Assembly: GCA_900465685.1 (NCBI GenBank)
Contig: UEGR01000001.1
Location: 1 to 52,542 of the forward strand
DNA length: 52,542 bases
Direction of reading: 5' to 3'
DNA from: Hyphomicrobiales bacterium
GTDB taxonomy: Bacteria; Pseudomonadota; Alphaproteobacteria; Rhizobiales; Rhizobiaceae
Shown: piece by piece, positions 10,769 to 18,799 of the stretch
Numbering within the stretch: position 1 is the first letter of the stretch
How the letters are laid out: each line of letters begins with the position of its first letter
Translations under genes and position numbers: made by a program
Notes under the pieces: generated by a model
Database searches by the model: none
The model's input: only the letters and a program-made list of their open reading frames with translations
Told to the model about the DNA's origin: nothing

Positions 10769-11473
10769 TCAGCGCAGCAGATAGGCCGGTGTTTTGGGAT
10801 CGAAGCCGACAATGCGCTGCCCTTCGGCAAAAGCGGCAAGCAGCGTCTCGCGCAGTGATAGCCGCGCCGTCATGGCCGCCGCAGGGTCTGTCGCAAGCAG
10901 CCGATCAATATCGCCGGGAAATTCCACACGGCGAATATCGGCAGGAAATTCCAGCTTCTGCCCTTGAGAGCGCGCTTCAACACGTGGATCGTCCAACTGC
11001 CAGTCGGCCACAATACGATCCGATGGAAGCCCCGCATTGATGCCCACCATCGGACCATAGTAATCGTTATGATAGGTGGAGGATGTGGCGCCAAGGCTTG
11101 CAATATTCAAACCGGCATTGACCGCCCGAATGGGATCATAGGTCCAGCGCACAAGCGTCACGCCTCGTGCAAGGCACCAGTCGCGCTGAAACCATTTCAT
11201 GCGCGCACCTAGCTTCAGGCCTCGCGCTTCCGGCAAGACTGCCAAACGATGCGAGTGTTGAATTCCCGGCATTGCTGTCGGGAAACCGAAGATGAAACCC
11301 ATCATCTTCTCGCCCTCGAAAGCACCGGCGACAAGGCCGCCTTCATGCTGGATGGCAAGGAGCAAGTCGGAAGCATCGACAGGATCGTCGTCGCCCCAGA
11401 CAAGCCGCTGCACATTTTCCGAATCCTTCATCTCGGCGAGAGAGGCGAGTTCACGGATGATGATCTCGCTCAT
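10769..11473 (-). CDS. GNAT-superfamily acetyltransferase (COG3375 type)
   Basis: This 234-residue protein looks like the GNAT-fold acetyltransferases often found beside enolase-superfamily N-acylamino acid racemases. The acetyl-CoA-binding region is HRLAVLPEARGLKLGARMKW, with the preceding strand MMGFIFGFP. The conserved stretch VRWTYDPIRAVNAGLNIASLGATSSTYHNDYYG is characteristic of this subgroup. Its start overlaps the stop of the upstream racemase gene by four bases (ATGA, 11470-11473), so the two are translationally coupled. It may acylate an amino acid to make the racemase substrate; this role is inferred from context. Confidence 0.75.
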   Translation of the reverse strand: MSEIIIRELASLAEMKDSENVQRLVWGDDDPVDASDLLLAIQHEGGLVAGAFEGEKMMGFIFGFPTAMPGIQHSHRLAVLPEARGLKLGARMKWFQRDWCLARGVTLVRWTYDPIRAVNAGLNIASLGATSSTYHNDYYGPMVGINAGLPSDRIVADWQLDDPRVEARSQGQKLEFPADIRRVEFPGDIDRLLATDPAAAMTARLSLRETLLAAFAEGQRIVGFDPKTPAYLLR

Positions 11474-12603
11474 GCGGCAAATTCCTCGCGATGGTTCGTC
11501 ACCGTTTCGAGGAAGGCGCGGTCGAGCGTCACACCGATACCCGGGCCGTTTTTCGGAACGGCCATGCGACCGTTTTCGGCTTCAAGCGGTTCGTTGACGA
11601 TGTCACGCGGGAAATAGCGGCTGGCGGATGACGTATCCCCCGGCTTGGTGAAGTTTGCCAGCGTCGACAGGTGGATATTATGCGCCCGTCCGATGCCTGC
11701 TTCCAGCATCCCGCCGCACCATACAGGCACATCGAAAGCGGCGCAGACATCATGAATGGCCCGCGAAGCGCTATGGCCGCCGACACGCCCCACCTTGATG
11801 TTGATGACGCGGCAGGCGCGTGCAACGAGCGCCTTGCGCGCATCCACCGAAGAGCGAATGCTTTCGTCCAGACAAATGGCCGTCAGCAGTTTTTCCTGCA
11901 CATGCACATGGTCGGTAATATCGTCGAATGCCAGCGGCTGCTCGATATAGTCGAGCGCGAAAGCATCCATCGCTTTGAGAAGCGGCAGGTCGGACAGGCG
12001 GTAATCCGTGTTGGCATCGACGGTCAGCTTGGCTTCCGGGAAGCGGTCGCGCACGGCTTGCAACATCGCAAGGTCATGGCCGCGCTTGATCTTGAGCTTC
12101 ACGCGCTTGTACCCAGCGTCGAGCGAGGCCGCGACCCGATCAATCGTTGTTGGAATATCGGCAATGCCAAGGCTGACGCCAACGTCGATTGCATCGCGAA
12201 CGCCGCCCAGTGCAACGCTCAATGGCAGGTTCAGCGCTTTTGCCCACAGGTCCCACACGGCCATTTCAACCATGGCCTTGCTCATTCTATGTCCGCGCCA
12301 CGGATCGAGAATGGCGGCCAGATCAGCCGGGCCATTGAAATGCTTTCCGACGATCTGCGGCAGCAGCACATCGCGCAGGAAGGAGAGCGAGCCGGAGATG
12401 GTTTCTTCCAGATAATCCGGCAAGGGGTCCATCACGCCTTCGGCATAGCCTTCAAGGCCTTCCGCTTTCAGGGTGAGGACCGGTATGATCTTCTCGGTCA
12501 TTGTGCCGGTGGAGATCACGAAGGGCACGAGCAGCGGCAACCGTATGACTCGTATTTCAGCCGCCTCGATCTTTAATCCGGCGAAAATTGGCGCTGCCTG
12601 CAT
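11470..12603 (-). CDS. Enolase-superfamily OSBS/N-succinylamino acid racemase
   Basis: The 377-residue product has the enolase-superfamily barrel with all catalytic positions of the o-succinylbenzoate synthase/N-acylamino acid racemase family: the lysine pair Lys171 and Lys173 (KLKIKRG), metal ligands Asp196 (VDANTDY), Glu221 (YIEQPLAF) and Asp246 (CLDESI), and Lys270 (NIKVGRVGG). No menaquinone genes are nearby, and a GNAT acetyltransferase overlaps it, so racemisation of N-succinyl- or other N-acylamino acids is more likely than menaquinone synthesis. The start at 12603 is preferred because AGGGATGG lies eight bases upstream; ATGs at 12615 and 12660 are alternatives. Confidence 0.85.
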   Translation of the reverse strand: MQAAPIFAGLKIEAAEIRVIRLPLLVPFVISTGTMTEKIIPVLTLKAEGLEGYAEGVMDPLPDYLEETISGSLSFLRDVLLPQIVGKHFNGPADLAAILDPWRGHRMSKAMVEMAVWDLWAKALNLPLSVALGGVRDAIDVGVSLGIADIPTTIDRVAASLDAGYKRVKLKIKRGHDLAMLQAVRDRFPEAKLTVDANTDYRLSDLPLLKAMDAFALDYIEQPLAFDDITDHVHVQEKLLTAICLDESIRSSVDARKALVARACRVINIKVGRVGGHSASRAIHDVCAAFDVPVWCGGMLEAGIGRAHNIHLSTLANFTKPGDTSSASRYFPRDIVNEPLEAENGRMAVPKNGPGIGVTLDRAFLETVTNHREEFAA

Positions 12604-12738
12604 CGGGTATTCCATCCCTGGGTACAAATGATCATCAATCTGGGAACTGCGCGGTGGCAAAACGCCTTCCTTATTGCTCCCTCGACCGTGTCAAATTCCT
12701 CGTGTTTTGTCAAAATTCTAATAGATTTATCAGCGCAC

Positions 12739-14244
12739 TTACTGTTGCCGGTCCGGCAAAGCATCCAGCGGGAAAACGGGACGTCGCAACCGGGAATAGG
12801 TGCGTCTCGACAGGTCCGGCGAACTCAGGCCGCCTGCATCGGTGACGATGATCTGCGTTGCAATCGGGCCGAAAGCGCCTTTGAAATGCTGCATCGATTT
12901 GACGGCAACAATTGCCTTTTCTTTCGGCTCGATCCCGACAATCCGGAAGATGTTCTGATCGAGCATCTGCATCCGTTCGGAGACGATCATGATATCGATC
13001 CCGTCCACGCGCAGGCACACGGATTTTCCGGTCGTTCCGGGCAGGCCCGTAAACATCGGGCCTTCAAAGACAAAGCTGCCCTCACTGATCGCCATGACAC
13101 GGCCTCTCACCGTCAGCGGTCCACCGCCAACCGTTGGGTCGGACTTGCCGCCAATCGTCACCGTGATGGTCTCGCCAATTGCCTTGGCTGCAATCTCGGC
13201 CACGGCTTCCGGGTCAAGCAATGCGCCCGCGGCAGCATTGGTCACTTCGGCTTCCAGCATCGCCGCAATCAACGCGGTGCAATCGCTATAGGCGCCCGAG
13301 CCAGGATTATCCGAGAAATCGGCAACGACAATCGTGCCCTCGACGCCCCGCGCCTCATTCAACTGTTCGATGCATTCATGGAGCGGCAGAGGCTGCGACC
13401 ATTGATCCTTATAAGCCCAGATTTCGTCGCAGATCTTTTCCGCCACATCGCGGGCGGTTTGGCGCTCGACGCTTTTCGCATCGAAGGTCACGACGACACT
13501 CGGTCCCGCCGCCCAAACATCGGCGTCGGTGAAACCGGCATTGATCGCTACATTGAGGATGCCGGGCTGTTGCATCTCACGGGCCGCGCTTTCGAGCAGG
13601 CGGCACATCGGGCCATTATCCGTTGTGCGACCGTCATCGCAGCCAAGCAGCATCGGCGGACGTGAGATGGCGAGAGCGGGTTCAATCTCACCCTTCATCG
13701 CCCGGTCCAGCAACGTGCAGGCTTCAACCCCAACCTCGTTCATATCGATATGAGGATAGGTCCTGAATGAGACGGCAATCTGCGCCAGATCGGCCAGTTC
13801 ATCGAAAATATTCGCGTGCAGATCAAGGGTAATGGCAATCGGCACATCAAAACCGACGACTGAGCGGATTTCACGCAGGAACTGGCTATCGCCATCCTGA
13901 TCCGTTTCCGTCACCATCGCACCATGCAGGGCAACGAAGAGTCCGTCGAACGGCCCGGACTCCTTCAGTCGCCGCAAGCATTCACTGGTGATTTCCACTC
14001 GCGCGCTTTCCAGCACCGCGCCATTCGGCTCCGCATGGGCAGCAGTGATGTAGACAGGTGTCCATCCCTTCTCATCTGCGACCCTTATCGCGCCGCCGAC
14101 TTCCGAACCCGTGCCACGGAAATTGGCCGGAATCTCATCGCCCTTGAAATAATGCGACGCCCTGAAATCGCTGATGCTTGTGCGATTTTGCGTGAAGGTA
14201 TTACTTTCATTGATGAGTTCGATGATCGCAACACGATAGGACAC
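12739..14244 (-). CDS. M81 family metallopeptidase (MlrC-like)
   Basis: The 501-residue protein belongs to the MlrC/M81 family, whose first known member finishes degradation of linearised microcystin peptides. The N-terminal DUF1485 domain begins VAIIELINESNTFTQ and holds the metal-binding stretches FVALHGAMVTE, LDLHAN and SFRTYPHIDMNEVG. The C-terminal domain carries DFSDNPGSGAYSD and ITVTIGGKSDP. Its neighbours (racemase, acetyltransferase, amino acid-binding protein) suggest that it hydrolyses small peptides or amide derivatives taken up by the cell. The real substrate cannot be read from the sequence. Confidence 0.87.
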   Translation of the reverse strand: MSYRVAIIELINESNTFTQNRTSISDFRASHYFKGDEIPANFRGTGSEVGGAIRVADEKGWTPVYITAAHAEPNGAVLESARVEITSECLRRLKESGPFDGLFVALHGAMVTETDQDGDSQFLREIRSVVGFDVPIAITLDLHANIFDELADLAQIAVSFRTYPHIDMNEVGVEACTLLDRAMKGEIEPALAISRPPMLLGCDDGRTTDNGPMCRLLESAAREMQQPGILNVAINAGFTDADVWAAGPSVVVTFDAKSVERQTARDVAEKICDEIWAYKDQWSQPLPLHECIEQLNEARGVEGTIVVADFSDNPGSGAYSDCTALIAAMLEAEVTNAAAGALLDPEAVAEIAAKAIGETITVTIGGKSDPTVGGGPLTVRGRVMAISEGSFVFEGPMFTGLPGTTGKSVCLRVDGIDIMIVSERMQMLDQNIFRIVGIEPKEKAIVAVKSMQHFKGAFGPIATQIIVTDAGGLSSPDLSRRTYSRLRRPVFPLDALPDRQQ

Positions 14245-14395
14245 GGGTCGACCTTTCTTTTGTCGGCGAAGACCAGTCTGGATTGGTCGCGAATGAAACT
14301 GCTGAAGCCGGATCGAACCGTAAAAGCTTGCCCTCAGGCAAGGCGGACACCTGATCTGATGTGGTGCTTCAAATCAGGCGTCCTGTCGGAACGAA

Positions 14396-15190
14396 TTACT
14401 TTCCGAAGATCTCGCTGGCGAATTTCGGCTTCTCTCTAATGTCGAAGTCGAAATACTTCGCGCGGATCTTGTCATAGGTGCCATCCGCGATGATCTCGGC
14501 AAGCGCCTTGTTGACACGTGCGCGCAGCTCTTCGTCATCCTTGCGGAAGGCCATGCCAGCGCCCAGTGTGCCATCCAGCAGAAACTCGTTGCCGACAAAC
14601 TCGCAGCAGCTCGCACCCTTCGAAATCCAGTCGCTGAGCGCGAATTTGGATTCGAGCACGAGGTCCACGCGACCGTTCTCAATATCCAGGAAGGCTTCTT
14701 CCAGCGTCGGATAGAGCTTCACCTCATTATCAGGGAAAAAACGCTGCAAAACATCGACTGCGATAGAGCCGGTCTGGGTGCCGATGACCTTGCCCTTGGC
14801 GCTTTCCGGCGTTACGTCCTTCAGGCCAAGCTCCTTCAACGCCACAAACCGCATGGTGTTGTAGTAATAAGGATTGGAGAAATTGACCTGCTGCATGCGC
14901 GATTCAGTGATGGCCATCGACGACGCCATGACATCGAATTTCTTCGCCTGAAGTGCAGGAATGATCCCGCTCCACTCATTGGCGCTCCAGACGCAATCGG
15001 CTTTCAGCTTTTCGCAGATTGCATCGCCAACATCGATATCGAAGCCTTTCAGCTTGCCGTTGGGATCGAGAAAATTAAACGGCGCATAAGCGCCTTCAGC
15101 TCCCATGCGAATTTCCTCGGCATGGGTAGGGAAAACACCGAGCACAGCAATGGCCGCTGCAATCATTCCCATTTTGAATTGCTTATGCAT
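14396..15190 (-). CDS. Polar amino acid ABC transporter binding protein
   Basis: This 264-residue protein is a family 3 solute-binding protein of the lysine/arginine/ornithine or glutamine type. The signal peptide covers residues 1-24 (cut after THA). The mature protein starts EEIRMGAEGAYAPFNFLDPNGKLKGFDIDVGDAICEKL, a textbook family opening, and has FDVMASSMAITESRMQQVNFSNPYY and GTQTGSIAVDVL in the binding cleft. The start at 15190 has CAGGAGATC just upstream. No permease or ATPase genes follow, so it must work with distant transporter genes. It heads the minus-strand locus with the MlrC-like and racemase genes and is divergent from a LysR regulator. Confidence 0.88.
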   Translation of the reverse strand: MHKQFKMGMIAAAIAVLGVFPTHAEEIRMGAEGAYAPFNFLDPNGKLKGFDIDVGDAICEKLKADCVWSANEWSGIIPALQAKKFDVMASSMAITESRMQQVNFSNPYYYNTMRFVALKELGLKDVTPESAKGKVIGTQTGSIAVDVLQRFFPDNEVKLYPTLEEAFLDIENGRVDLVLESKFALSDWISKGASCCEFVGNEFLLDGTLGAGMAFRKDDEELRARVNKALAEIIADGTYDKIRAKYFDFDIREKPKFASEIFGK

Positions 15191-15374
15191 GTTCCGATCT
15201 CCTGTTATTGGCCCTTTGCTGGCATCGCAGATCACCGACAATTCATGTCATCGGGATCGTGAACCGGTGGGAATACTCCCTTGGGCAGCTTTTATTGATT
15301 GACGATTATGCTTGTGCCAGCGGTCGATCAATGCAAAAGATCTATTCAATGCTATTAGAAAAATTCATAGGATC

Positions 15375-16280
15375 ATGAGTTCAAGGCCAACCCGCAGAAG
15401 ACTGCCGAGCTTGAAAGCCCTACGGGCCTTCGAAGCTGTTTCGCATTGCCAAAGCTTCACCGCTGCAGCGGAAGAGCTTGCGGTCAGTCAGGGCGCTGTC
15501 AGCCATCAGATCAAGCTTCTGGAACAGGCTTTGGGCTGTCAATTGCTTATTCGAGGGCCGCGCGGTGTGACCGTTACCGCAGAGGGCGCTCTGTTGACCG
15601 AAGTCTGCAGCCGCGCCTTCGATGAAATCGGCGCAGTAACCACCCTGATTGGCCAGGACAATCGAGCACAAATTCTCCGCGTGCGGGCTGGGCCCTTCTT
15701 CTCAATGGAAGTGATCGCCAGCCGGATAGCCGGGTTCCTGAAACAGAACCCCGGCATCCAGCTTCATCTTAACAATCTCGATATCGATTCCATCGCGCAG
15801 GACAGAGAAGATGCGCAGATCAAATATTGTCTGCATGCCCCTGCCGGCTCCTACAGCATCGATCTGCTGACTGAAAAGCTTGTACCGGTTTGCAGTCCTT
15901 CGCTCCTCGACGGCTTGGCAAACACCGAAGACTTGCTCAGCAACCCGGATATCCCTCGCCTGCACTATCGCGACATGAGCGATTGGAAGCGATGGATCGC
16001 GCATCACGGCATTGGGGATATAGCCGCCAATTCAAATCTTTTCTTCGACGACCAGCACACACTTTTGGCGGCTGCGCGTTCCGGACAGGGTATCGGGTTT
16101 TCTCATCGGTCGCTTCTCGAGAGCGATGTGCAGCGTGGCAGCCTTGGGGTCGTGTCAGAGAAATACTTCCAGCCCAAGGAATCCTACAAGTTCATCTGCA
16201 GCCACGAGAGCATTGCCTCTAACATTGCACTACAGCTCTTTCGCGACTGGCTCATCGCAGAGGTTTCGGCGATTTGTTAG
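15375..16280 (+). CDS. LysR-type transcriptional regulator (GcvA-like)
   Basis: The 301-residue product has the LysR helix-turn-helix (LRAFEAVSHCQSFTAAAEELAVSQGAVSHQIK, residues about 15-50, shown here in pieces only by its ends LRAFEAVSH and GAVSHQIK) and a GcvA-like effector domain. It is divergent from the amino acid-binding protein gene across 184 bases, so it probably controls that locus in response to the imported compound. The ATG at 15375 is chosen because the family fold begins there; the frame is open from 15312. Confidence 0.85.
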   Translation: MSSRPTRRRLPSLKALRAFEAVSHCQSFTAAAEELAVSQGAVSHQIKLLEQALGCQLLIRGPRGVTVTAEGALLTEVCSRAFDEIGAVTTLIGQDNRAQILRVRAGPFFSMEVIASRIAGFLKQNPGIQLHLNNLDIDSIAQDREDAQIKYCLHAPAGSYSIDLLTEKLVPVCSPSLLDGLANTEDLLSNPDIPRLHYRDMSDWKRWIAHHGIGDIAANSNLFFDDQHTLLAAARSGQGIGFSHRSLLESDVQRGSLGVVSEKYFQPKESYKFICSHESIASNIALQLFRDWLIAEVSAIC

Positions 16281-16354
16281 GCCCTTGGATTTCCAGAGAA
16301 CATACTTCCTTCAACGCAGTCCCCTTTCCCGTGGGCTAAGTCTTTAAACGCCAA

Positions 16355-16377
16355 AAGCCCGCTATGTTAGCGGGCTT
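16355..16377 (-). terminator. Old tRNA-fMet terminator, now separated from the gene
   Basis: AAGCCCGCTA and TAGCGGGCTT form a ten-base-pair stem with a short T run on the minus strand. It directly follows the degenerate tRNA piece at 16399-16421 and is probably the original chromosomal terminator of the initiator tRNA. It can also end the plus-strand LysR transcript. Confidence 0.6.
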
Positions 16378-16398
16378 AATGGAATGGCTGTGAGACTG

Positions 16399-16489
16399 TT
16401 TGGTTGCGGGGTCAGGATTTGCCCCGTTCGTCGGGGCATTGATTCACTGGATCAATTCCTAATCCTCCTCACCCTTCAGGTTATGAGCC
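16399..16489 (-). repeat. Degenerate, interrupted tRNA-fMet 3' remnant
   Basis: Bases 16399-16421 copy the 3' end of tRNA-fMet with one change in the G run, and 16473-16489 copy its anticodon-side stretch (CCTTCAGGTTATGAGCC). About 50 unrelated bases, including a small GCCCCG/CGGGGC hairpin at 16421-16437, separate them. It looks like the scar of an earlier integration at the same tRNA. Confidence 0.55.
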
Positions 16490-16563
16490 GTGGGGAGCAG
16501 TGACGGTCTGGCTTGGATAAGCGAGGCTTTTCGGCCAGTTAGATATGATAGAGATGGGGAAGA

Positions 16564-16610
16564 TTTGGTTGCGGGGGCAGGATTTGAACCTGCGGCCTTC
16601 AGGTTATGAG
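16564..16610 (-). repeat. attL: 3' part of initiator tRNA-fMet
   Basis: On the minus strand 16610 to 16566 reads as the tRNA from the anticodon loop (CTCATAA) through the T arm to CCCCGCAACCA, including the encoded CCA. The 5' part of the tRNA is absent. The first 19 bases (16564-16582) recur exactly at 52524-52542. An anticodon-loop-to-3'-end duplication is the usual product of tyrosine-integrase insertion into a tRNA gene. Confidence 0.85.
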
Positions 16611-16751
16611 TGACATTTTGACAGTTTTTCCGATCCTTCGACAGGCTTTCTGTTTTCACTCTACTGTTCGATAAGCCTCGGTTTTCTATTGATATTCTTT
16701 TGTCGTCACCCCATCCTTTTTCACGACTGGCCACGCCACGACTTTCTTCCT

Positions 16752-16775
16752 GACGCTTCCACTATGCTTCCACGA
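16752..16775. repeat. Paired GCTTCCA repeats, left end
   Basis: GACGCTTCCA and TGCTTCCACGA lie about ten bases apart, 68 bases before the integrase start. A near-copy of the whole 24-base stretch (19 of 24 identical) occurs at 52429-52452 near the right end, in the same orientation. They may be arm-type integrase binding sites. Confidence 0.45.
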
Positions 16776-16842
16776 AAGCAAAACCTGAAGGCCGGAGAAA
16801 GACGCTGGATGATGACCTCGGTTGGATGGAAGGATGGATGCC

Positions 16843-18003
16843 ATGGCGGTAAAACTTACCAAGCGCAGTATCGAACAGCTTGCCGTTAAGGAGAAGGATT
16901 ATATCGCCTTCGACAGTGAGCTTCCCGGCTTCGGTGTTCGTGTCATGCCAAGTGGCAGACGCTTTTTCCTTGTCCAGTATAGACGGAATGGCAGATCGCG
17001 CCGCGTCATGCTTGGTATGTTCGGACCGATTACCGCCGAGATCGCCCGCAAGGAGGCAACCAGACTGCTCGGCAATGTCCGGGGTGCCGATGGCGATCCT
17101 GCCGCTGATCGTGACAGGGAACGTCAGTCCATTACCGTCATAGAACTTGGCGCACGCTTTATGAAGGAGCATGTTGCCGTTCGCTGTAAACCCACCACGC
17201 AAAGCGAATACAAGCGTTCGGTCGAATTGTTCATCAATCCGTTTTTTGGAAAGCAGCGCGCCCGAACCGTGACGCCTGCCGATGTGGCGGAGCTTCATGG
17301 TTCCCAGTCTCATATCCCCTATCAGGCAAACCGGACACTTGGGGTTCTGTCGAAAATGATGAGCCTTGCGGAAATATGGGGCATACGGGAGCGCCATACC
17401 AATCCCTGTGAAGACATCAGACGTTATCCTGAACACAAGCGCGAGCGGTTTTTGTCAGCACGGGAGCTGAAAAGGCTGGGCGAAGCAATGACGGCGCTGG
17501 AAAAGGATGGTGAATTGACCGTTCATGCAGTCGCTGCCTTCAGGCTTCTTCTGCTGACCGGCTGCCGCTCATCGGAGATCCAGAAGCTGAAATGGGACTA
17601 TGTCTATCTGGAAGAGCACGAGCTTCGGCTTCCCGACAGCAAGATGGGTGCAAAGACGGTTCATCTTGGCAAGGCCGCTGTAGCCATTCTGGAAAAGCTG
17701 CCGCGTGTGAAGAATAATCCTTATGTCATCGTCGGGCATATCGAAGGTAAGCATCTCAACGACATGCAGAAGCCGTGGCGGCGCATTCGCAAGGCAGCCG
17801 GACTGGAAGATGTCCGCATTCATGATCTGAGGCACACATTTGCATCAGGCGGGCTTCTGGTCGGCGAAGGCCTGCCGATGATCGGCAAGCTTCTCGGTCA
17901 CAGTCAGGTTCAGACCACTGCCCGCTATGCACACCTTGCCGCAGATCCCATCAAGCAGGCAGCGACAAGGATTTCTGAGAGATTGGCGGAGGCGTTGGGG
18001 TAA
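16843..18003 (+). CDS. int: Tyrosine-type integrase of the tRNA-fMet element
   Basis: The 386-residue protein is a phage/ICE-type tyrosine recombinase that would insert and excise the element at tRNA-fMet. It has the N-terminal arm-binding DUF4102 domain (residues 1-90, with DSELPGFGVRVMPSGRRFFLV read in pieces), a core-binding domain (about 100-200) and the C-terminal catalytic domain. All active-site residues are present: Arg242 (LLTGCRSSEI), His327 and Arg330 (HDLRHTFASG), His353 (LLGHSQ) and the nucleophile Tyr362 (TARYAHL). The ATG at 16843 is preferred because GGAAGGA lies upstream; in-frame ATGs at 16822 and 16834 exist. It lies 232 bases from attL, reading into the element. Confidence 0.95.
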   Translation: MAVKLTKRSIEQLAVKEKDYIAFDSELPGFGVRVMPSGRRFFLVQYRRNGRSRRVMLGMFGPITAEIARKEATRLLGNVRGADGDPAADRDRERQSITVIELGARFMKEHVAVRCKPTTQSEYKRSVELFINPFFGKQRARTVTPADVAELHGSQSHIPYQANRTLGVLSKMMSLAEIWGIRERHTNPCEDIRRYPEHKRERFLSARELKRLGEAMTALEKDGELTVHAVAAFRLLLLTGCRSSEIQKLKWDYVYLEEHELRLPDSKMGAKTVHLGKAAVAILEKLPRVKNNPYVIVGHIEGKHLNDMQKPWRRIRKAAGLEDVRIHDLRHTFASGGLLVGEGLPMIGKLLGHSQVQTTARYAHLAADPIKQAATRISERLAEALG

Positions 18004-18068
18004 TATCACCGACGAGAACTATCACGCTGGCTGAATACGATGACGGCAAGTGAGCTTGGCGCTCCAGC

Positions 18069-18392
18069 TTATGACAGCAACTCGATGCCGTGTTTCTGCA
18101 CGATAGAAAGGAGCTTGAGCGCGGGTCCACTTGGCCGCTTCGCGCCGGTTTCCCATTTTTGAACCGTGGATTCACTCGTGTTTAAATAGCGCGCGAAAAC
18201 CGGCTGACTGACATGGTTCTTCTCGCGCAACGCCTTGATTTCCGGCGGGGTCAGTTCCTGAGGTACAACCAGACAGGTTTCATCGAAGGTCTTCATCGTC
18301 GCCTTGTCGATCGTGCCCGTCTTATACATGCCTTCGACAGCGCTATGGATCGCTTCGAATGCGTCGCTCTTGAATTTGCGCTTAGTCGCCAT
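18069..18392 (-). CDS. HigA-like antitoxin with C-terminal HTH
   Basis: This 107-residue protein has a helix-turn-helix of the XRE type in its C-terminal half (IKALREKNHVSQPVFARYLN then STVQKWETGAKRPSGPALKLL), as in antitoxins of RelE/HigB-like modules. The N-terminal half (FKSDAFEAIHSAVEGMY) probably wraps the toxin. Its start overlaps the toxin gene by 11 bases, with the toxin first, the HigBA order. It should repress its own operon and neutralise the toxin. Confidence 0.82.
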   Translation of the reverse strand: MATKRKFKSDAFEAIHSAVEGMYKTGTIDKATMKTFDETCLVVPQELTPPEIKALREKNHVSQPVFARYLNTSESTVQKWETGAKRPSGPALKLLSIVQKHGIELLS

Positions 18393-18741
18393 TGTCAATC
18401 TCCAACAAAACACCGCTTTCTATTTCGGCGTCGATATCTTCCGGCGTCTTGCGCCGATAAAGCTCGGCAAGCTTTCTAAACGCCAGAAGTTCACTATTAT
18501 CGATGTTCGCCCGATCCTTTTTCGCAAAGAGATAGGCAAACACCCAGAACTCTCCTGCCTTGGCCAGAACGATCGAACGATACATATTATCGTTCAACCG
18601 CTTCTTGAACACTCCGCCACCCAGATCGTCGGCCTGCCCCAGAGCGATCTGTTCGATCGCCCGGAAAAGAGCCTTGTCCGAAATTCGGGCTTTCTTCGCT
18701 GCCTTTGCGAACCATGCCGTTTTGAAAGCTCGTTCTGACAT
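18382..18741 (-). CDS. RelE-like toxin (PF06296 type)
   Basis: The 119-residue product resembles the RelE-superfamily toxins of the PF06296 group, which probably cut mRNA on the ribosome. Recognisable stretches are FAKAAKKARISDKALFRAIEQIALGQ read in its two halves, DDLGGGVFKKRLN and YRSIVLAKAGEFWVFAYLFAKKDR, with the basic and aromatic residues expected near the active site. It is the first gene of a toxin-antitoxin pair next to the integrase, where it may stabilise the element. The start at 18741 (MSERAFKTAWF) is used because the upstream residues are not typical of the family. Confidence 0.82.
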   Translation of the reverse strand: MSERAFKTAWFAKAAKKARISDKALFRAIEQIALGQADDLGGGVFKKRLNDNMYRSIVLAKAGEFWVFAYLFAKKDRANIDNSELLAFRKLAELYRRKTPEDIDAEIESGVLLEIDNGD

Positions 18742-18799
18742 TGGATATATAGCACTTGGTGCTACCCTTATCAAGATTGCTGGAGAATGCCTATCGGCG

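Noticed and set aside
12628..13665. 345-codon plus-strand frame
   Set aside because: It is antisense to the MlrC-like gene and contains no recognisable domain.
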